Below, one piece after another: positions 49,761 through 63,529 of a stretch of 64,000 nucleotides of DNA. Position 1 is the first letter of the stretch. Every line of letters starts with the position of its first letter. The position numbers were made by a program, and so were the translations under genes. This DNA comes from Channa striata (taxonomy: Eukaryota; Chordata; Actinopteri; Anabantiformes; Channidae): NCBI GenBank assembly GCA_033026295.1, contig CM065181.1, positions 9,209,001 through 9,273,000 on the forward strand, given 5' to 3'. Below the pieces are notes generated by a model that saw only the letters and a list, made by a program, of their open reading frames with translations, had not been told where the DNA came from and ran no database searches.

Positions 49761-52406
49761 ACTTTCAGTCCTGAGCTTGAAAGATGGAACTCATTCTCTT
49801 CCAAACAACCAAATACTTTCTCCTTGTGCTGTCCGCTCATTCTCCATGGCAGGTGCTGGATGTTGTTTTTCAGTTCCGTGCTGCAGTCAGGTTCTGACAG
49901 TAGCCTTGTCTCTCGCTCTGTCTCCCCTCAGTCACAGTGTGTTTAACATCTGCCCCGTGAGCCTGTACCTCTCACAGCCTTTCAGCACCCGTTGCAGCTT
50001 GCTAGATGTTGCAGCTCTGCAGTGTCCTGCCGTTGTGCCGACAGCAGCCCTTATCTGCTGCAACTCAGATCAAATTCCGGTTCACTGTGGCATCACCACC
50101 ATAGAGCAGTGCTTGTTTAATACAACATGTCAGCCATCACAGAGAGAACAGTGCACTGGTTGAATGCCAAACCATGACCAGAGGACAGATTCACAAAAGA
50201 CATGAAGCACCTGCATGAAAAGTGGTTGAATAATGCTGGCATCAAACAGTGAAAAAGTCTTTGTTGAAAATAGGGAGAAGTGAATGTCGCTGAGGGGTAC
50301 AGAGGTTGAGTGGGTTAATGTGTAGAGTGTGCTTACGCATGAATGTCAGCATATGTGTGTGTGTATGCATCAGAGGCAGCTGGTCTACGGATGAGGGAGA
50401 GAGCAGTCATCTAGAGGCAAACCCCCTCCCTGCAGCGCTGCACCCTCCCCTTTCGCCTCTAACCTCTCACCCTTCACCCTAACAGCAGCATAATACGTCT
50501 GTTGAAGGATCGTGGTGGGCAAGGTTGCTTTATGCTCGCATCAGCATCCTCTCTGTCATCCAAATTGCCTTTGAAAGGTCTGATTGCCATGAGTGGGCTG
50601 TTTTGTTCTGTTTTTCATGGTTGCAGTAGTTGCATGGCTGAAACACCTACACCAGTTACATGAATTGTGGAATCTGTTGAGTAATTGTCCTCAGAAGGGG
50701 TGGTCAGAAATGAAGCCAGTGTCAATCATGGTGTGATCGAACACAAGAAAGTTAAACAGAAAAAAAAAACTTCTTGTATGTGTCTGATAAACGTACCTCA
50801 CTTAAAAGACACAATGCGTTTTTTTAAACCTCTGTATTTGCCTTAAAAGCTGCTATGATGACTGTAGATCTAGTACTCATTTTGTTATCACTGTCTACAT
50901 TGTGGAGATTGAGGGAAAGAAGATTATACATTAAACTGCAGAGTAGGGTAATTAGTTAACAGAGTGTAAAATTGGGTGCCATTTTGGCTATATTGTAAGC
51001 AATGGCATCAGTGTTTTATTAGTGTGACACCAAAAGGAATGTTATTTCAACCAACACTTTTCTGGCGTTTTTATTTTAACAATAGTTCGCTGGGATGTGT
51101 AAGAGAATAGTTCTGTTTCTACATTCTGTTACATATTTTTACTGGTTCAGGATCTCGCATAAGTAAACAACCTAGCATTGGCGGTAAGAGTGTGTGACAT
51201 TGTGTTATTTTCCTATAGCCTCAGCTCCAATAGATGGACCAGATTGGTTTGTTCTGACTCAGAGAGCTGGTTTCCCCACTATCTAGTTTAACATAATTTC
51301 TCATTTCCTCTTCATGATTAAAAAAAAATTGCACTGTAGAGTTGCTATATGCACTTTTAGGGGAAATATAGCAGGTTCAAGGAAACCAGACTTGTCCTTT
51401 AAGGAGCACGGTTGTATAAGAAGTGGAAGAGACTTTGTAATGAAAACACCAGTTTGTCAGAATGTAGTGGAACCAAATGTGCCACCACTGACGATCATGG
51501 AAACCGACATTCCTACTCTGTCTTGATCTGCTTTGTCTCCCAGGTCCATGGAGTCACTGCAGTCATCACAGTAAAACAACCATGATTTCACCCAATATTC
51601 CTGTCATGTTTCAACAGGCTGTTTATTAAAAACCCTCAGTCAGCCAGCAACCACGCTGCGCACTCACATCCACGGCGCCCAAAAAGAGTCATTCACATCA
51701 CAACTGTCATCTCCAATCACCGTCTTTTCCCTTCTTTTAATGCTACAGCTCTTATTTTCCCTCCCGCTGTCCAGTGGTTTCCTAAGTATGACATCATCAC
51801 TCAGCGCCTGAGTGAGGGCCCAGTGACCCATGATGCACTTAATACAACCCGGGTTTGACTCTTTTTTTTTAAAGAAACATTCCTGCGAAAATTTTATACA
51901 GGGGTGGTGAGTCATGAATTGTAACCAGTGTGTATTTCTGTCACATCCATCAACAAGATGTCAATCACCAAGCACAAAACAAACACGCAAAAGACTAAAC
52001 CTCCCATTCAGGACAGGATTCTGCAATAACTGGAATTGGGAATGTTTGAGGATGGGGATGGCGTTTTTCCTTTCCCTCAGATGAATAGATGTCCGACTGG
52101 CACTGAGGCCACGGTGAGGCCAACTCCACGGTATCAGACGGGCACTTCCTGGAACAGGGTTTCCTTCCGGCTAAGACAGGGCCTCAACTCTGATTAAAGA
52201 GCAGGAGGACAAGGGACACCTTAAAGAAACAGCAGCTAATCAGACAGGAGACACACACACCAATACACACCAGCAAGATTTGCAAAGGAAAAGTTATCAT
52301 GTTCATACACGCTGTTTTTCCCAGCACCGGGAAAGAAACATCACACAAGCATTGTAGCCTTTAATCAAGATGGGTGATTCTCTTGCCAAATGTTTTTTAA
52401 ATAATG

Positions 52407-52407
<1 letters not shown>

Positions 52408-52479
<72 letters not shown>
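52408..52479. repeat. (GT)n microsatellite
   Basis: An uninterrupted GT tract of about 72 bp. Confidence 0.95.
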
Positions 52480-52480
<1 letters not shown>

Positions 52481-54222
52481 TGTGGGGCTGTTCATCTGAA
52501 TTTGATTTCCTAATGCCTGCTGCTGCAGATACCACAAAACACCCTGCTGCCTCCATTGTCTGGCTCCCAAGAAATTCCCAAACTTTGCTTGATTAGCAGC
52601 TCGCTGGATTGCGTGATCTTTCCTTTAACTGTCAGAGTTTCCCCATGTTGAGAAAAACACATGTTGTGCTAACGATACAAGATCCAAATTACAGAACTTT
52701 GGAACAGCATGTCCTCCCCATTTCCCTTCGCAGATGAGCAGACGTACGTGGCAAAAAAACAGGAATTTTATAAACACGAGAGATGGAGGGAAACGAACAG
52801 AGAATATATTTCATTTTGCAAAACCCTGAGGTCCATGTGCAGGTATGCACTGCCTTACACATTCTGTAGATACGTGGCCACGTGGGGGCCCAGACACAAC
52901 CTCAGTTTATAAAGCTTTAGTGTATTGATTACCTAGCAACTGTGTGTCTGTTTTGATTGTTTGTGCGTCTCAGCAGGATCCCACTGGATTCGGTAAATGG
53001 AAAGGTTCAGGTTTGGACCATATCTGTCATGTGCTCTGCAATTTCCCCATTCCAGAGGCGTTTTTTCATCCTCTCTAATTTCGATTTACACCTTCTCCTT
53101 TCAACTCTCAATTGTTCCATCCCGTCAACCATCTGGTGCCCCTTCCCTACTGAGCTGACTTCACTACTAACAACCCACAGCTGGGTTCACAAAAAGACTT
53201 AGGTACACATCCATTTATTCTAAAGTTAGTAGAAATAGCCAGCAGCAAGGGATCTCCAATCCTGACTCTCAAATACTTAGCTTAGGAGACAGCATGGCCT
53301 GAGGGTTGGGGTGGCACTGGGTAATGTTGTCCCAGTGTTACTTAGTACTTGTCGGGGGCTGATCGCTGGCAGATGCTGTTTGTGTAATGGCAGAAGGTCA
53401 CAGCAGGGTAAATCTGGGTGACAGAAGTGCTGCAGATCTGGAGAAAATAGAACAGACATTGTAGCCAAGTCGAGGATGAATGGAGAACATGGAGCAGGTC
53501 TCTTTGGTCATGAGCTGAGATCCGAACTCTGATTCCTTCTCCTGTCAGGACCTGAGGCCTGGACACTGTCAGCCACCGGAGGTACACACATACACACAGA
53601 CTATTTTAGCTGACTGAGTCCTTGTTGGAGCCCTTTCACACCTCTCAGAGCTGTTTCCCCAGATCCAAATCTAACATGTCATGAGGCCAGAGGATTAATT
53701 GTTAATCTTAACAGCCGTCATTATCTGGGATAATTTTAAATTCTTTCATTCTCGCCTTGCCAGTACATGTGGTCATGTTCATTTGACTGCTGAAGAGATC
53801 CAGAACACTTTCTTCCTCCCCTAACTTCACCCTTTTCTCTTGCTCTATTTTTTCCCTCACTTTTTGTCTCTCTTTAGGACTCTGTCTCCCTCCTCTTGCT
53901 TCCTGGAGCTAATTTTCAGAATGATTTCATGGCCGCAGAATGTCCTAATTACGGCGAGCTGGTCTCCTTCGCTGCAGGGCTACTTTTTAGGCCTGGTATT
54001 TTAGAGTGTGTGGGTTTCCACATGTGTGTTTGTCTGCAAAAAGGAGGGAAAGGAGGTTTTGGGGTGGGTCAGGGAGTTTTAAGGCAGGGGTACCTGTCAT
54101 TTTGATGGACGTCTGAGGGACCTGACTGCCCTAGCACCCCTGACCTCGCTCTCCAGCCCACCACTGCGCCAACATCTCACTCTCTCAGACAGTTAAACCC
54201 AGGTGGGGGGACAAGGTGTGTG

Positions 54223-54227
<5 letters not shown>

Positions 54228-54320
<93 letters not shown>

Positions 54321-54348
54321 CGTGTGTGTGTGTGTGTGTGTGTGTGTC
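54228..54348. repeat. Long (GT)n microsatellite with CG interruptions
   Basis: A GT tract of about 120 bp, broken only by GCGTGCG near 54316 and by a TTTCTG near its start. It is the longest simple repeat in the window. Confidence 0.95.
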
Positions 54349-57300
54349 AAAGAGTAGCATAGAACAGGGTCTCCTTCACACAGAGACCCCAAAAGGACAA
54401 AATAACACAGTTGAACTCTGTTCAAAATGACTCCATCAGTGCCATAAAGTAGCATAGGCCTCTTTTTGCATGTTTTGCACAATAGTCTAAATCCCACTTG
54501 ATAAAACCAAATAATAAAAATTCCCCCAATCATCTTCTGTTTGTAATTATGTCATTTGGAGGCAAGTCTCAGTATTCAGTTAACTTTTTCCCATCACTCA
54601 ATTTGAATGTAATGAGTTTTGTCTCATGGCTTATGCAATAGTGTACGTGTGTGTTCATACGCGTTTGTTCACGTGTGTGTTCTCTCTGTTACACGCCATT
54701 ATTTACACACGCTCTTTCTAATTTCACACTTCACACGCTTTCTGTCATCGGCTGGAAATAGAAAAATGAAAAAACACGCGGCAGCGGATGATGAAAGTGA
54801 AATTGAAAAATGAAAAGAAGTCGGGTCGTGGGGAAGGAGGGAGCGCTGTCGATGGTTTAGCCCTCGAACGTGTGATGGAAACCAATCACCGTGGAAACAG
54901 CACAAATCAGCAGACCGCATCGTAACCCTCACAAACACACACACATTTGCGTTTGTGCACACTGACACACATAGGCACGGTAACCTCAGTATTGCTTTTG
55001 CCTGAGATCTGTACTGTTAAATGAACATGATGGGTTTCCCCAGCTACTCAGAGGTTCCATTAAACACACACAGTCAATCTGACACACAAGCACGCACAAA
55101 CATGAAACCAACACACCACATCAACCACTCCACTGTACATGTATCTCCCTTTGCACTATACTTTGGCTGCCTTTGCTCTTTTTCAACCCTCAGTTTTTTT
55201 GAAGTGATATGCTCCACACTTTGCCTTTCCACCCCTCGCTGTCCTTCTTCTCCTTAGCCCAACATTTCCCTGTCAGATGGCTGTGGCAGGGACCAGAGCC
55301 TAGCGGTGGGGGACTTGTGCTGAAGGGAGAGAAGCAAAGGGAGGGGGATGGCTGTCCAGGTCTGAGCCTGACAGGAGTGGGGCTGCCTTTACACTGTCCA
55401 AACGGGCCGAGCTGTCACTCCTGATTAGCCCTCGTGCTGCACAGAGCCAGGGAGTCGGGGGTCTCTGGAAGCCATTACTCAGGCTGTGAGTGAGTACCCT
55501 GTCCCCTCCTCTCACCCTTCCACCCCACCACCACCCACCACTCTGGATCAACTTAATCACTTACAGCTGAGGAGAACTTGAGGAGAAGGAGGAGGGAGAA
55601 GAGCCAAAGGTAAAAGAGCAAGAGGGTGGAGTCATGGCTCAATTACCAGCAAGTGCGATTGATTCTTTTTTGTGCTCATGACTTCTCAATCCCATTGGTA
55701 CGAGAACGCACACACCGGAGCACACTGACATGTTCACAACAGGCCCATTTGCCCCCAATGGTGCACTGCCATGTTCTGTGAGAGGAAAGCCTGCCTCACA
55801 GAAACAGGAAATGAAGGCGTAGACACATATACAAGCTGCTTTGTGTCACTGTGCCTGCACACACACACACACTTAAACACTCACAGTGGCCTTCATCCAC
55901 CCTCAGCTGGTGCTTGTTAAAATGGAGACTGCTGGGCCAACTTGCCTTTGTCAGAACTCTGATGCCACATACAGGCTGATGGCTAGAACATTTTCACGTG
56001 TGTCTGTGTGTGGGGTGCATGTGTGTGTGTGTAGAATGGCAGCAATGGGCCTGCGGATGCTGAGCGATGGTGACAAACTGAACCCTGGACCCTGTGTTTT
56101 CCCACAATCCCCCTCTTCCGTTAGCAGCTACCCATGATGGCTGCCGGGTGGGCAACGAGTCAGAGAAAGAAACCTAAGCCTTCATCAAACATACACTAAT
56201 CAGCCACACAGACACAAATAAATTCCTTGTTAATATGAATCAGCACAGAAAGCTAACAGCCACTGACTGGCAAAACCAAACCATGTAAAGTTTTTAGTCG
56301 AGGTTTAGTCGAGGTTTGCACTTCAAAACATAAAAGTGGTGATGATAACATCATTTCAACACATGCCCATAAACAACATGAGGGCTTGTACATTAAAGTG
56401 GCGAATACTTTTATTAGTTGTCCGAAGTATTCTTCTTTGTTGGGCAAATAAGAGAGTGTTGTGTCTGTACAGCCCACAGAGAGGGATTTGGGATTTGTCC
56501 TACCGACAGTAGTTTTCTGAAGTTGTTCTCTAATGTTAAATGCTTAATAATAATGCATAAACCTAACACAACCTCAATGTAAGTCTTGTCACATTTAAAG
56601 TTAATTTTATTTAATACTTATTTGGAGAAACAATGCTGTCTTGTAGACTAGTAATCACATATATGGTATGTTGTTCTGGATGGCACAGAATGTCTTTTTT
56701 AGGACTTTTAGAGGAGTTGATGGGTGAAAGACACTAAGACGCTGATACAGCGTCAAGTCCACTTCGATTTGGAGACAACTCACAGATGATGGATCATATT
56801 TCTCGTTCTCCTCCTCCTCTCATCTTGTGTCTTCTGCTGTCCCTTTCCTTTCATCTTTAAAGTGCTGAGGCCAGGTGCAGAGAAGGTGCATTTAACTCTA
56901 TGTGTCTGCAAGTAGGACAGAAAGAGAGAGAGAGAGAGAGAGACACTCACTGGGAGGCAGAAAGGTGAATGAAAACATTCCTCACCTGTCGGCAGAGGAG
57001 CACGGTTCAGCTGACAGCTTATAAAGTGTGACCGCGGATCAGTTTGTTGCTCTTTGGGGTAATGGTTCAGCAGTCAAAGAACTGCCAGCCATAAACCACT
57101 GAAAGGGAGGCACCCAGGGAATGAGGAAGATTGAAAGAGGAGGAGGGGAGGAGAAGAGGGGGGGGTGGTTACAGAGATAGAAGAGCAGATAAAGGAACAT
57201 TGTTTATCTTCCACTTCCAATTATTGAAAAACCACAGTTGCATCACCCATTTTTATGTGTTACACTTCATTATCTTTAGTACCTGGCCATGTTGGAATGT

Positions 57301-60300
57301 GTTTTGTGTCAAAATCTATCTGCAATTTCCTGGTGAAATCACTATGAAAACACATACAGTATTATCCATTATTGGGCAGATGACAGCCATAGGCAAAGGT
57401 TTATCCCCTGAGTCACTAAGTGTGTTTTTCAGCTTTTTGGTGACTAGATTTTTAAGTCAGTGTTTTTCTCATGGTTCACAATAATAGGATTCTCTTTGCT
57501 GCTGCCACAGCTACATTCCACATGATGCATGCTTTTACAGAAGAGCAGAAAATCAACTTAAAGGTTATATATTGTTACAAATTGAAAATAATAAAACTTG
57601 CCTCCTCCGGTCTTCCTCTTGAGGTTACCGGGCAGACAGGGTCCCTGGCTGCTATGTGACTTGCTGGCCAATTAGTGCAGAATTTGAGCGTAGTAACGAG
57701 CCTTCAGGGAAAAAAGGGAGTTTGATTACAACACCTAAACCTTCCTGTCGCCCCCCTATCCAGCACTCCAAATGTCTCACTGACAGCCAAGTCACAGCTG
57801 GGGACACTGGTTTAAAAAAGTACAGCCTACACAGCCCTGTGTGTTTGGTCCACTTTGTGAATGGACACTCAGTGGTATAAAAATTGGGGGCACCGTTTTT
57901 TTGTATTTCAGCATTGTTTGCATTTATTATATCACTACATTAAGGACAATAAATCTAGCTTTCGGAACAAGAGGCTTATTGAGGGAGTTACAGACAGGGA
58001 GAGAAATATACAAAGCACAAGTGCCTGTTTTTTCCTACACGGCTGTTCGTGCTCTGTGCTTCATTTGGAATGCATGGCGTAAAAACCATAATAAACGGTG
58101 GGATTGAATCATTCAACAGTACTGATTTGCTTGGCTAAACGCAGACTTGGAGTTTATTTGTCTCTGTTGTAGTGAATCAGAGCCTGGGAGAAGACTGGAT
58201 TCAGTCATCCCTGTTAGAAACTAAATTCAAACAAATGCAGTGCTCCAACTATTTGGAGATCTTTGTAAACAACATTGTAAAAATTGAGTGGATTGGCACT
58301 TCATCTGTGTGGGCTGCATGAATTTTTGCCAACATGACATGTTCTATGAGGTCTGGATTTGATTTAGTAAAACTCACTGATCAGACCACAGAAATGAAAT
58401 GAAAAAGAATAAACTTGCAGTGCTTGTCAAATGCAGTTTTGGACATTAGCTAAACCAAGCCGTCCCAGATTCTCTAACTTTACCCACTAATAGCTCACAT
58501 ACACCATGTGGATTTGTCCCCTGGACATGGCCCAAACTCCTGCAAAGTCCAGGAAAGGTTGCTTGGATCACTGGGGAACTCTGTGCCCTCAAAATGACTC
58601 GACCTGGCCACCTTGGATATCATCATGTTCCACCGTAGGCCCGATGTGATACCAGCACCAAAGGATTTTGTTGATGCCAATATTATCCTCAATGTCAGCT
58701 CAGATCTGCCGTCAGCCCTGTCCTAATGCACAGTGACAGGAGCCCCGCTGCGAGGACCCCGCTCTGTCTTCTGAACGGGCAGCCAGATGGACAGCTCAGC
58801 AGCAGGAGGGGACCTGATATCAGTGTCAGCAATCAGATCTCACCCTCTGAGAGCTTGTTTATGTGTGTGTGTGCGTGCATGGTTGTGTGTACGTGTGTGT
58901 GGGAGAGAGGGAGAGAGAGTGCACAGTGCCAAGTGATTGTTGGGAGCATATGTGCTGACGGCGGCCAGAGTGTGTGTTGAAATGAAGATTAATGAATAAG
59001 AGACCTGAATACGTGTGTGTGGACGAGACTCGAGGGTCAACGGACGTGTGTCAAAGAGTGCACAAACTTGAGCTTGTGTTTACCTACAGTGTGTGTGTGC
59101 GCTGGTTTGTACGTGTGTGCCTCTGTGTGTGTATTATACTGTATCTTTTGAGTTTTCATCACCTCCTGTCCCACAGCTGTGAGGTGCAGAGTGACATGAG
59201 AGAAACTCACAAAGCTTCACTATAACTGCATGATTCAACAAGTCTAAAATGTCTACTTTTCTTCTGTGCATATGATTGTGTGTGTGTTTGTGTGTGTGTC
59301 TGTGTGAGAAGAAGGGAAGAAAAAGGTGCAGCTGATTATTTGCATCTGTGCATTAGTAACAATTTCAACATACTCACTGACTGACAAGTGACAACTCTTG
59401 GCTGTACAACGTAAAATGTATTTTTCAGCAACTGCAGCTACACATCGCAAATAATAAATCAAGCTTTGAATTCAAATAAAATAGCAAATATGTTTTTATG
59501 CGATGTCTTTAGCAGATGTCGTTCAAAACAAACACTAAATTAGAATAATGCAGAATAATCCCTTTACAAGTCAAAATGCATAAACAAGCCAAAAAACATA
59601 AAACCATGCAATAAAACTTTATCTCTCCCTCAAACATTTTGTTGCTACAGAAGTAGAGTTTGAGTAATTTAATAAAGAACAACAACAAATAAAAGCATGA
59701 TGTTTTTGCGTTTTGTATCACTTTTGTTTACCTCTAACCTTTGAATGACAAACGATCTCATTTGTCATTATCTTATGGACACCTAGAGGCTTATTTTGCT
59801 GCACAGCCGCCTCATCTGTAACTCATGTGGCTGTTTTACACAAGTGCACAGTAAAGTTCTGTTAAGTGTTTTAATAGGACATACACATTTCAAAAATAAG
59901 TTGTTTCATAGGCATTTTCCTGGCTTATCCAATAATATACTAAGTGTCCCAAAACAGCAACTCACGCACTAAAACAAATTTAGGAGAAGTGAGTATATTT
60001 TTTTTATTTGCTTGTTTCATGTATTTTACTGACAAATGGACATTTATTGAGTCATCCTTGGCATGTAGTCAGATTTTTCAAGTGTGCTCCACCTTTTTCC
60101 AGAAGTGACTGCAGCAAAACCAAAGATGCCATCGTGTTTCTTCCACCCATGCTCAAATCTTATCAAAATCCTGGCACAAAGATGCCAGGATGTTGCCAAC
60201 TCAACCGCTGGCAGTTTGGTTCAAGATTTGGGTTTGTTAAACTGGTTGCTGCTAATGTAGCCTCAAGCTGCTGTCTACTTCCACAGAAGAGGAGTAGACG

Positions 60301-60821
60301 TGAACTTCCTTCTTTTAAACTCCACACTCCCTGTGTTTTTTATTTCAAAATTAGTATTCTGCTCAAACCCCACAGACAGACTCTTTGTATTATGAGAAAT
60401 TCATAAATTTAGACTAAAATAAAATGAAAAGCGTAGACAAGTGTCAGCATTTTAGATTTAAAAGAAAAGCACTGGAAAACAGTTCAGTGTGTAAAAATGT
60501 CTTTATTTTAGTATAGAAAGTAAAGATATGACATGCAAACACATGGGTAACAAATAAACAACTAGATGAGCAATAAAGTAGGTAATCCAAAACAAGGTAA
60601 CTTAATTTTGACTTAATATTGACCCTAGGTGATGAGACAAAATGACTGATCGTAGCTAAGGTACCGTAGGGCCAAGGCGAAACGTTATGATCATCATAGG
60701 CTCAAAACGTGGCATAACTGGCAAGAAATCTCAGCCAAGAGTGACTGAAAACAAGGAGCCTAAAGAGTACTGAGATAAGTGGTCAACGTAAACCCGGTGT
60801 GCAGGCTGAGAGGAGGGAACG

Positions 60822-60822
60822 C

Positions 60823-60854
<32 letters not shown>

Positions 60855-60855
60855 C
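60822..60855. repeat. (GAAA)n / (GA)n microsatellite
   Basis: About six AAAG units followed by a GA run. Confidence 0.9.
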
Positions 60856-61009
60856 ATGTTGTATGTATCTGCTATTTGTTACCAAGATAGTTTAAAGCTT
60901 AGGGTTAGGGGCTAGTGAATGAATTATAACTATGAAAATGCTAACAAGAGCAAACCAAAAAGCTCAGAAACAGGAGGATCATCTGGATATTAAAGTCTGT
61001 AATCCAAAA

Positions 61010-61029
61010 GAATAAGAATATTCTTATTC
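61010..61029. repeat. 20-bp perfect palindrome containing an HSE-like core
   Basis: The arm GAATAAGAAT is followed directly by its reverse complement, ATTCTTATTC, with no spacer. The centre AGAATATTCT fits the head-to-head GAAnnTTC unit bound by heat shock factors. Confidence 0.6.
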
Positions 61030-63529
61030 ATCATATGTTCCACTGAGCAACTCTCTTAGGAGTGAATGGGCGCCGTGTTTCGATCTGTTATCCAGTTATT
61101 ATAGTACGGCCATGGTGTGTCACCTGTAGGAATTGACAGATCTGATATACTACAGCTTTGTGCAAATAATCATTGACACAGTGTGAGTCAGTTTGATTTC
61201 TGCAAATAGTTGTTTACCCCTCCACATGACAAATTATAAAAAAACAGTGAAAGTTTTACAATTTTGTCTTTAATAAGTAATGTTAGTTAGTGGGACAGTG
61301 AGTGCACTATTAAGTTAAATCACTTGAGGCAGTTTATGAGATTTCATGTAGCTCTCTCCAGAGCTTTTTCACATGCAGTAGCATAGTAGTAGACTTTAAT
61401 GAGCAGGATTTGGGGATTTCCCTTTGAAAGTGGAGCATCAAGTTTTAGGAATGAGTTCTTGTCAAGCCCAACAAAAACTAATCATAAAAACTCTAGTCAA
61501 ATTAAAGTTGTAGCCTGTCTTTAAATTATATTCATGAGTAGATTTTCGCAGGCATGAAATTTAAACAATCATAAAAGTTGACACATTCAAGCTAAAAATG
61601 AAGTACTGCTTGTTGCTTTTGTGTGCTGGATCCACAATAAATATGTACAACAAGTGATTAATTTTACAACTTCTACAAGACAGTTTGTCTCAAATGACAA
61701 AAGACACTAAACCAAGACAACAAAAACAAATGGGCAACACCAGAGACATAAATAGCGAAGCGTCAACACTAACAGCAAGACACTGACAAAAGCCTTATGA
61801 GGGCTGGAGCCACGCTACATAATTATGAAGTACAGATGTGTTAGCTAAACTTTCCTACCTCTCCTCTCAGTCACTTGTGTGTGTTTGATGGTAAATGTGT
61901 GTGTGTGCGTCCGAGAGTGTGTGTGCGCGCCTCTGAGAGCCTTGCGTCTGCTCTCTTGTCCCTCCTTTCAGCCGCAGCATTGATAGATGTGACAGAGCGA
62001 GACCGGGAGAGAGGGAATCTACCCTTTTCAGTGTCAGATGGCTCTATTGAGAGGAAGCAAAGGAATGCCAGACCCCCCGAACCCATCCTTGCTTTTCTGC
62101 TCGTTCAGTCAAGCAGAAGAAATCGGAAGTCCACTCTCAGACAGAGAGCCGGGACTAGTTTAAATGCTGCTTCTCATCTACTTCATTTACAGCATGTCAG
62201 ACTTCAGGTTGAGCCATTATACGTGTAAAAATACATCACTTTCAACACTATCAGTCAAATTTGGTGTGTTTTCATCAGTCACAGGCTATACGTGATGTCT
62301 TCTTTCTGCTGCCGCCTGAAAGATAGTCTGTTGCTTTGGTTTTTTTTCCTCCCTTTTTTCCACTTATTCATTTGTCTGCTCGTCCATCTGTCAATCCATC
62401 CATTCATCTGACAGCATCTGTCATTCCTGTTGTCACTTAAATCATCCGTCCATTAGACCATCCATCTCTCAAGCTACGCACTCGTTTACGTTTCAACGCA
62501 TCCCTTCTTCATTCTTCTGTCCATCCTGTCTTTTGTGCACGGTGACATTGTTTTGGCTGCCGCTGTGATCTTGTCGTCTTTCTGCTGAGTTATGGTGACA
62601 GATTTGAAGTAGAAAATGGTTCAGCCTGCAATCCGTTCACGTGCTTTCACACAGATAAGGCGTCACAACGTGCAAGCACACACAAAATCAAGCTGTTTCC
62701 CATGACCTTATGGACCTGTTGTTTTTACCTTACGTGCCAGGTGAGCTGCTGCAATCACACACACAGTGGAGGATTTCAGTGCACAGTAAACAGGTTGTGT
62801 TCTGTGTGAAGTGAATGTTTATCTGCGTAAGCTAAATGAATATAAAGGAAGAACTTTCTATGTGAGAGAGAGTGTGTGTGTGTATCCATTTGAGTTTGAC
62901 AGGGGGTTAGAAGCCAGGGGCCTCTCTTTATCGAATGAGTGAAATACAGGCCTGGTTGTCAAGGTGACAGGCCCTGACAGCACGCTGCTGCTAAATCGTC
63001 AACAGCCTTTCACCAAAGAAATACACACACATCCCACAGTTCTCCCACTCGTTCCACTTCTTCCATGCCGTGTAACGTTTTCCTGAATGCTCACTTTGTG
63101 TTTCACTCCACATTTCTCCAGATTTTCCTCTTGCTTGTGTGTGTGTCTGTCTTTGCACTGCATGTTCAGACTTGGTAGCAGCTCTTTGCTGTCATAGATC
63201 AATTTTCCTCGTGCTCGGGCACGTTTACACTCAGAGCTTTTGGGCTGTATTTGAAATTGCCTTTGTGAAGCAACTGGCAGGTGTAATTTTACTATTTGTC
63301 CAGGTGGCTCTAGATAAGCTAAGTACAACTAAGCTCTAGATCCTTCTTGGAATAAGCAGGATTTGGAAAATTCAAAATCATGTTCAACAGTAAGCGTGAT
63401 TCGCTAAAGAAAAAATTTAAACACACCTGTCGTCAAAGGATCAAAAGTGAAATTTTACCTTTAAGGGCAGCAACACTACTGATACCCGCAACAACGACAT
63501 AAGTGGCAGGTATATACATGTGAGTAGTT

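Larger units (their letters stand above)
49761..63480. other. Gene desert, right part
   Basis: No coding exon was recognised. It holds the two longest GT microsatellites of the window (52.4 and 54.2 kb), a GAAA-type repeat at 60.8 kb, a 20-bp perfect palindrome at 61.0 kb and degenerate CCAT-type simple sequence at 62.38-62.48 kb. A 159-aa frame at 49684-50163 and a 132-aa frame at 60008-60406 have no family resemblance. Confidence 0.5.

Noticed and set aside
49684..50163. 159-codon plus-strand open frame rich in Cys, Ser and Leu
   Set aside because: No recognisable family, no promoter or splice context; most likely a chance frame in GC-balanced DNA.
54177..54533. Open frames through CA/GT repeats encoding poly-(Thr-His) or poly-(Cys-Val)
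   Set aside because: Dinucleotide repeats of this kind have no stop codons; similar artefacts occur at 52.4, 49.0 and 9.0 kb.
58495..58692. 65-codon minus-strand frame in a non-repetitive block
   Set aside because: No family resemblance and no splice context; could equally be conserved non-coding DNA.
60008..60406. 132-codon plus-strand open frame
   Set aside because: No domain or motif; codon use looks like non-coding sequence.
60899..60910. TTAGGGTTAGGG, telomere-like
   Set aside because: Only two units; too short to call an interstitial telomeric repeat.
36000..63500. Search for the mir-148a hairpin expected upstream of NFE2L3 in vertebrates
   Set aside because: No match to the seed TCAGTGCACT or its complement within a hairpin was seen; the few AGTGCACT-like words lack the mature sequence. 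It may lie beyond the window.
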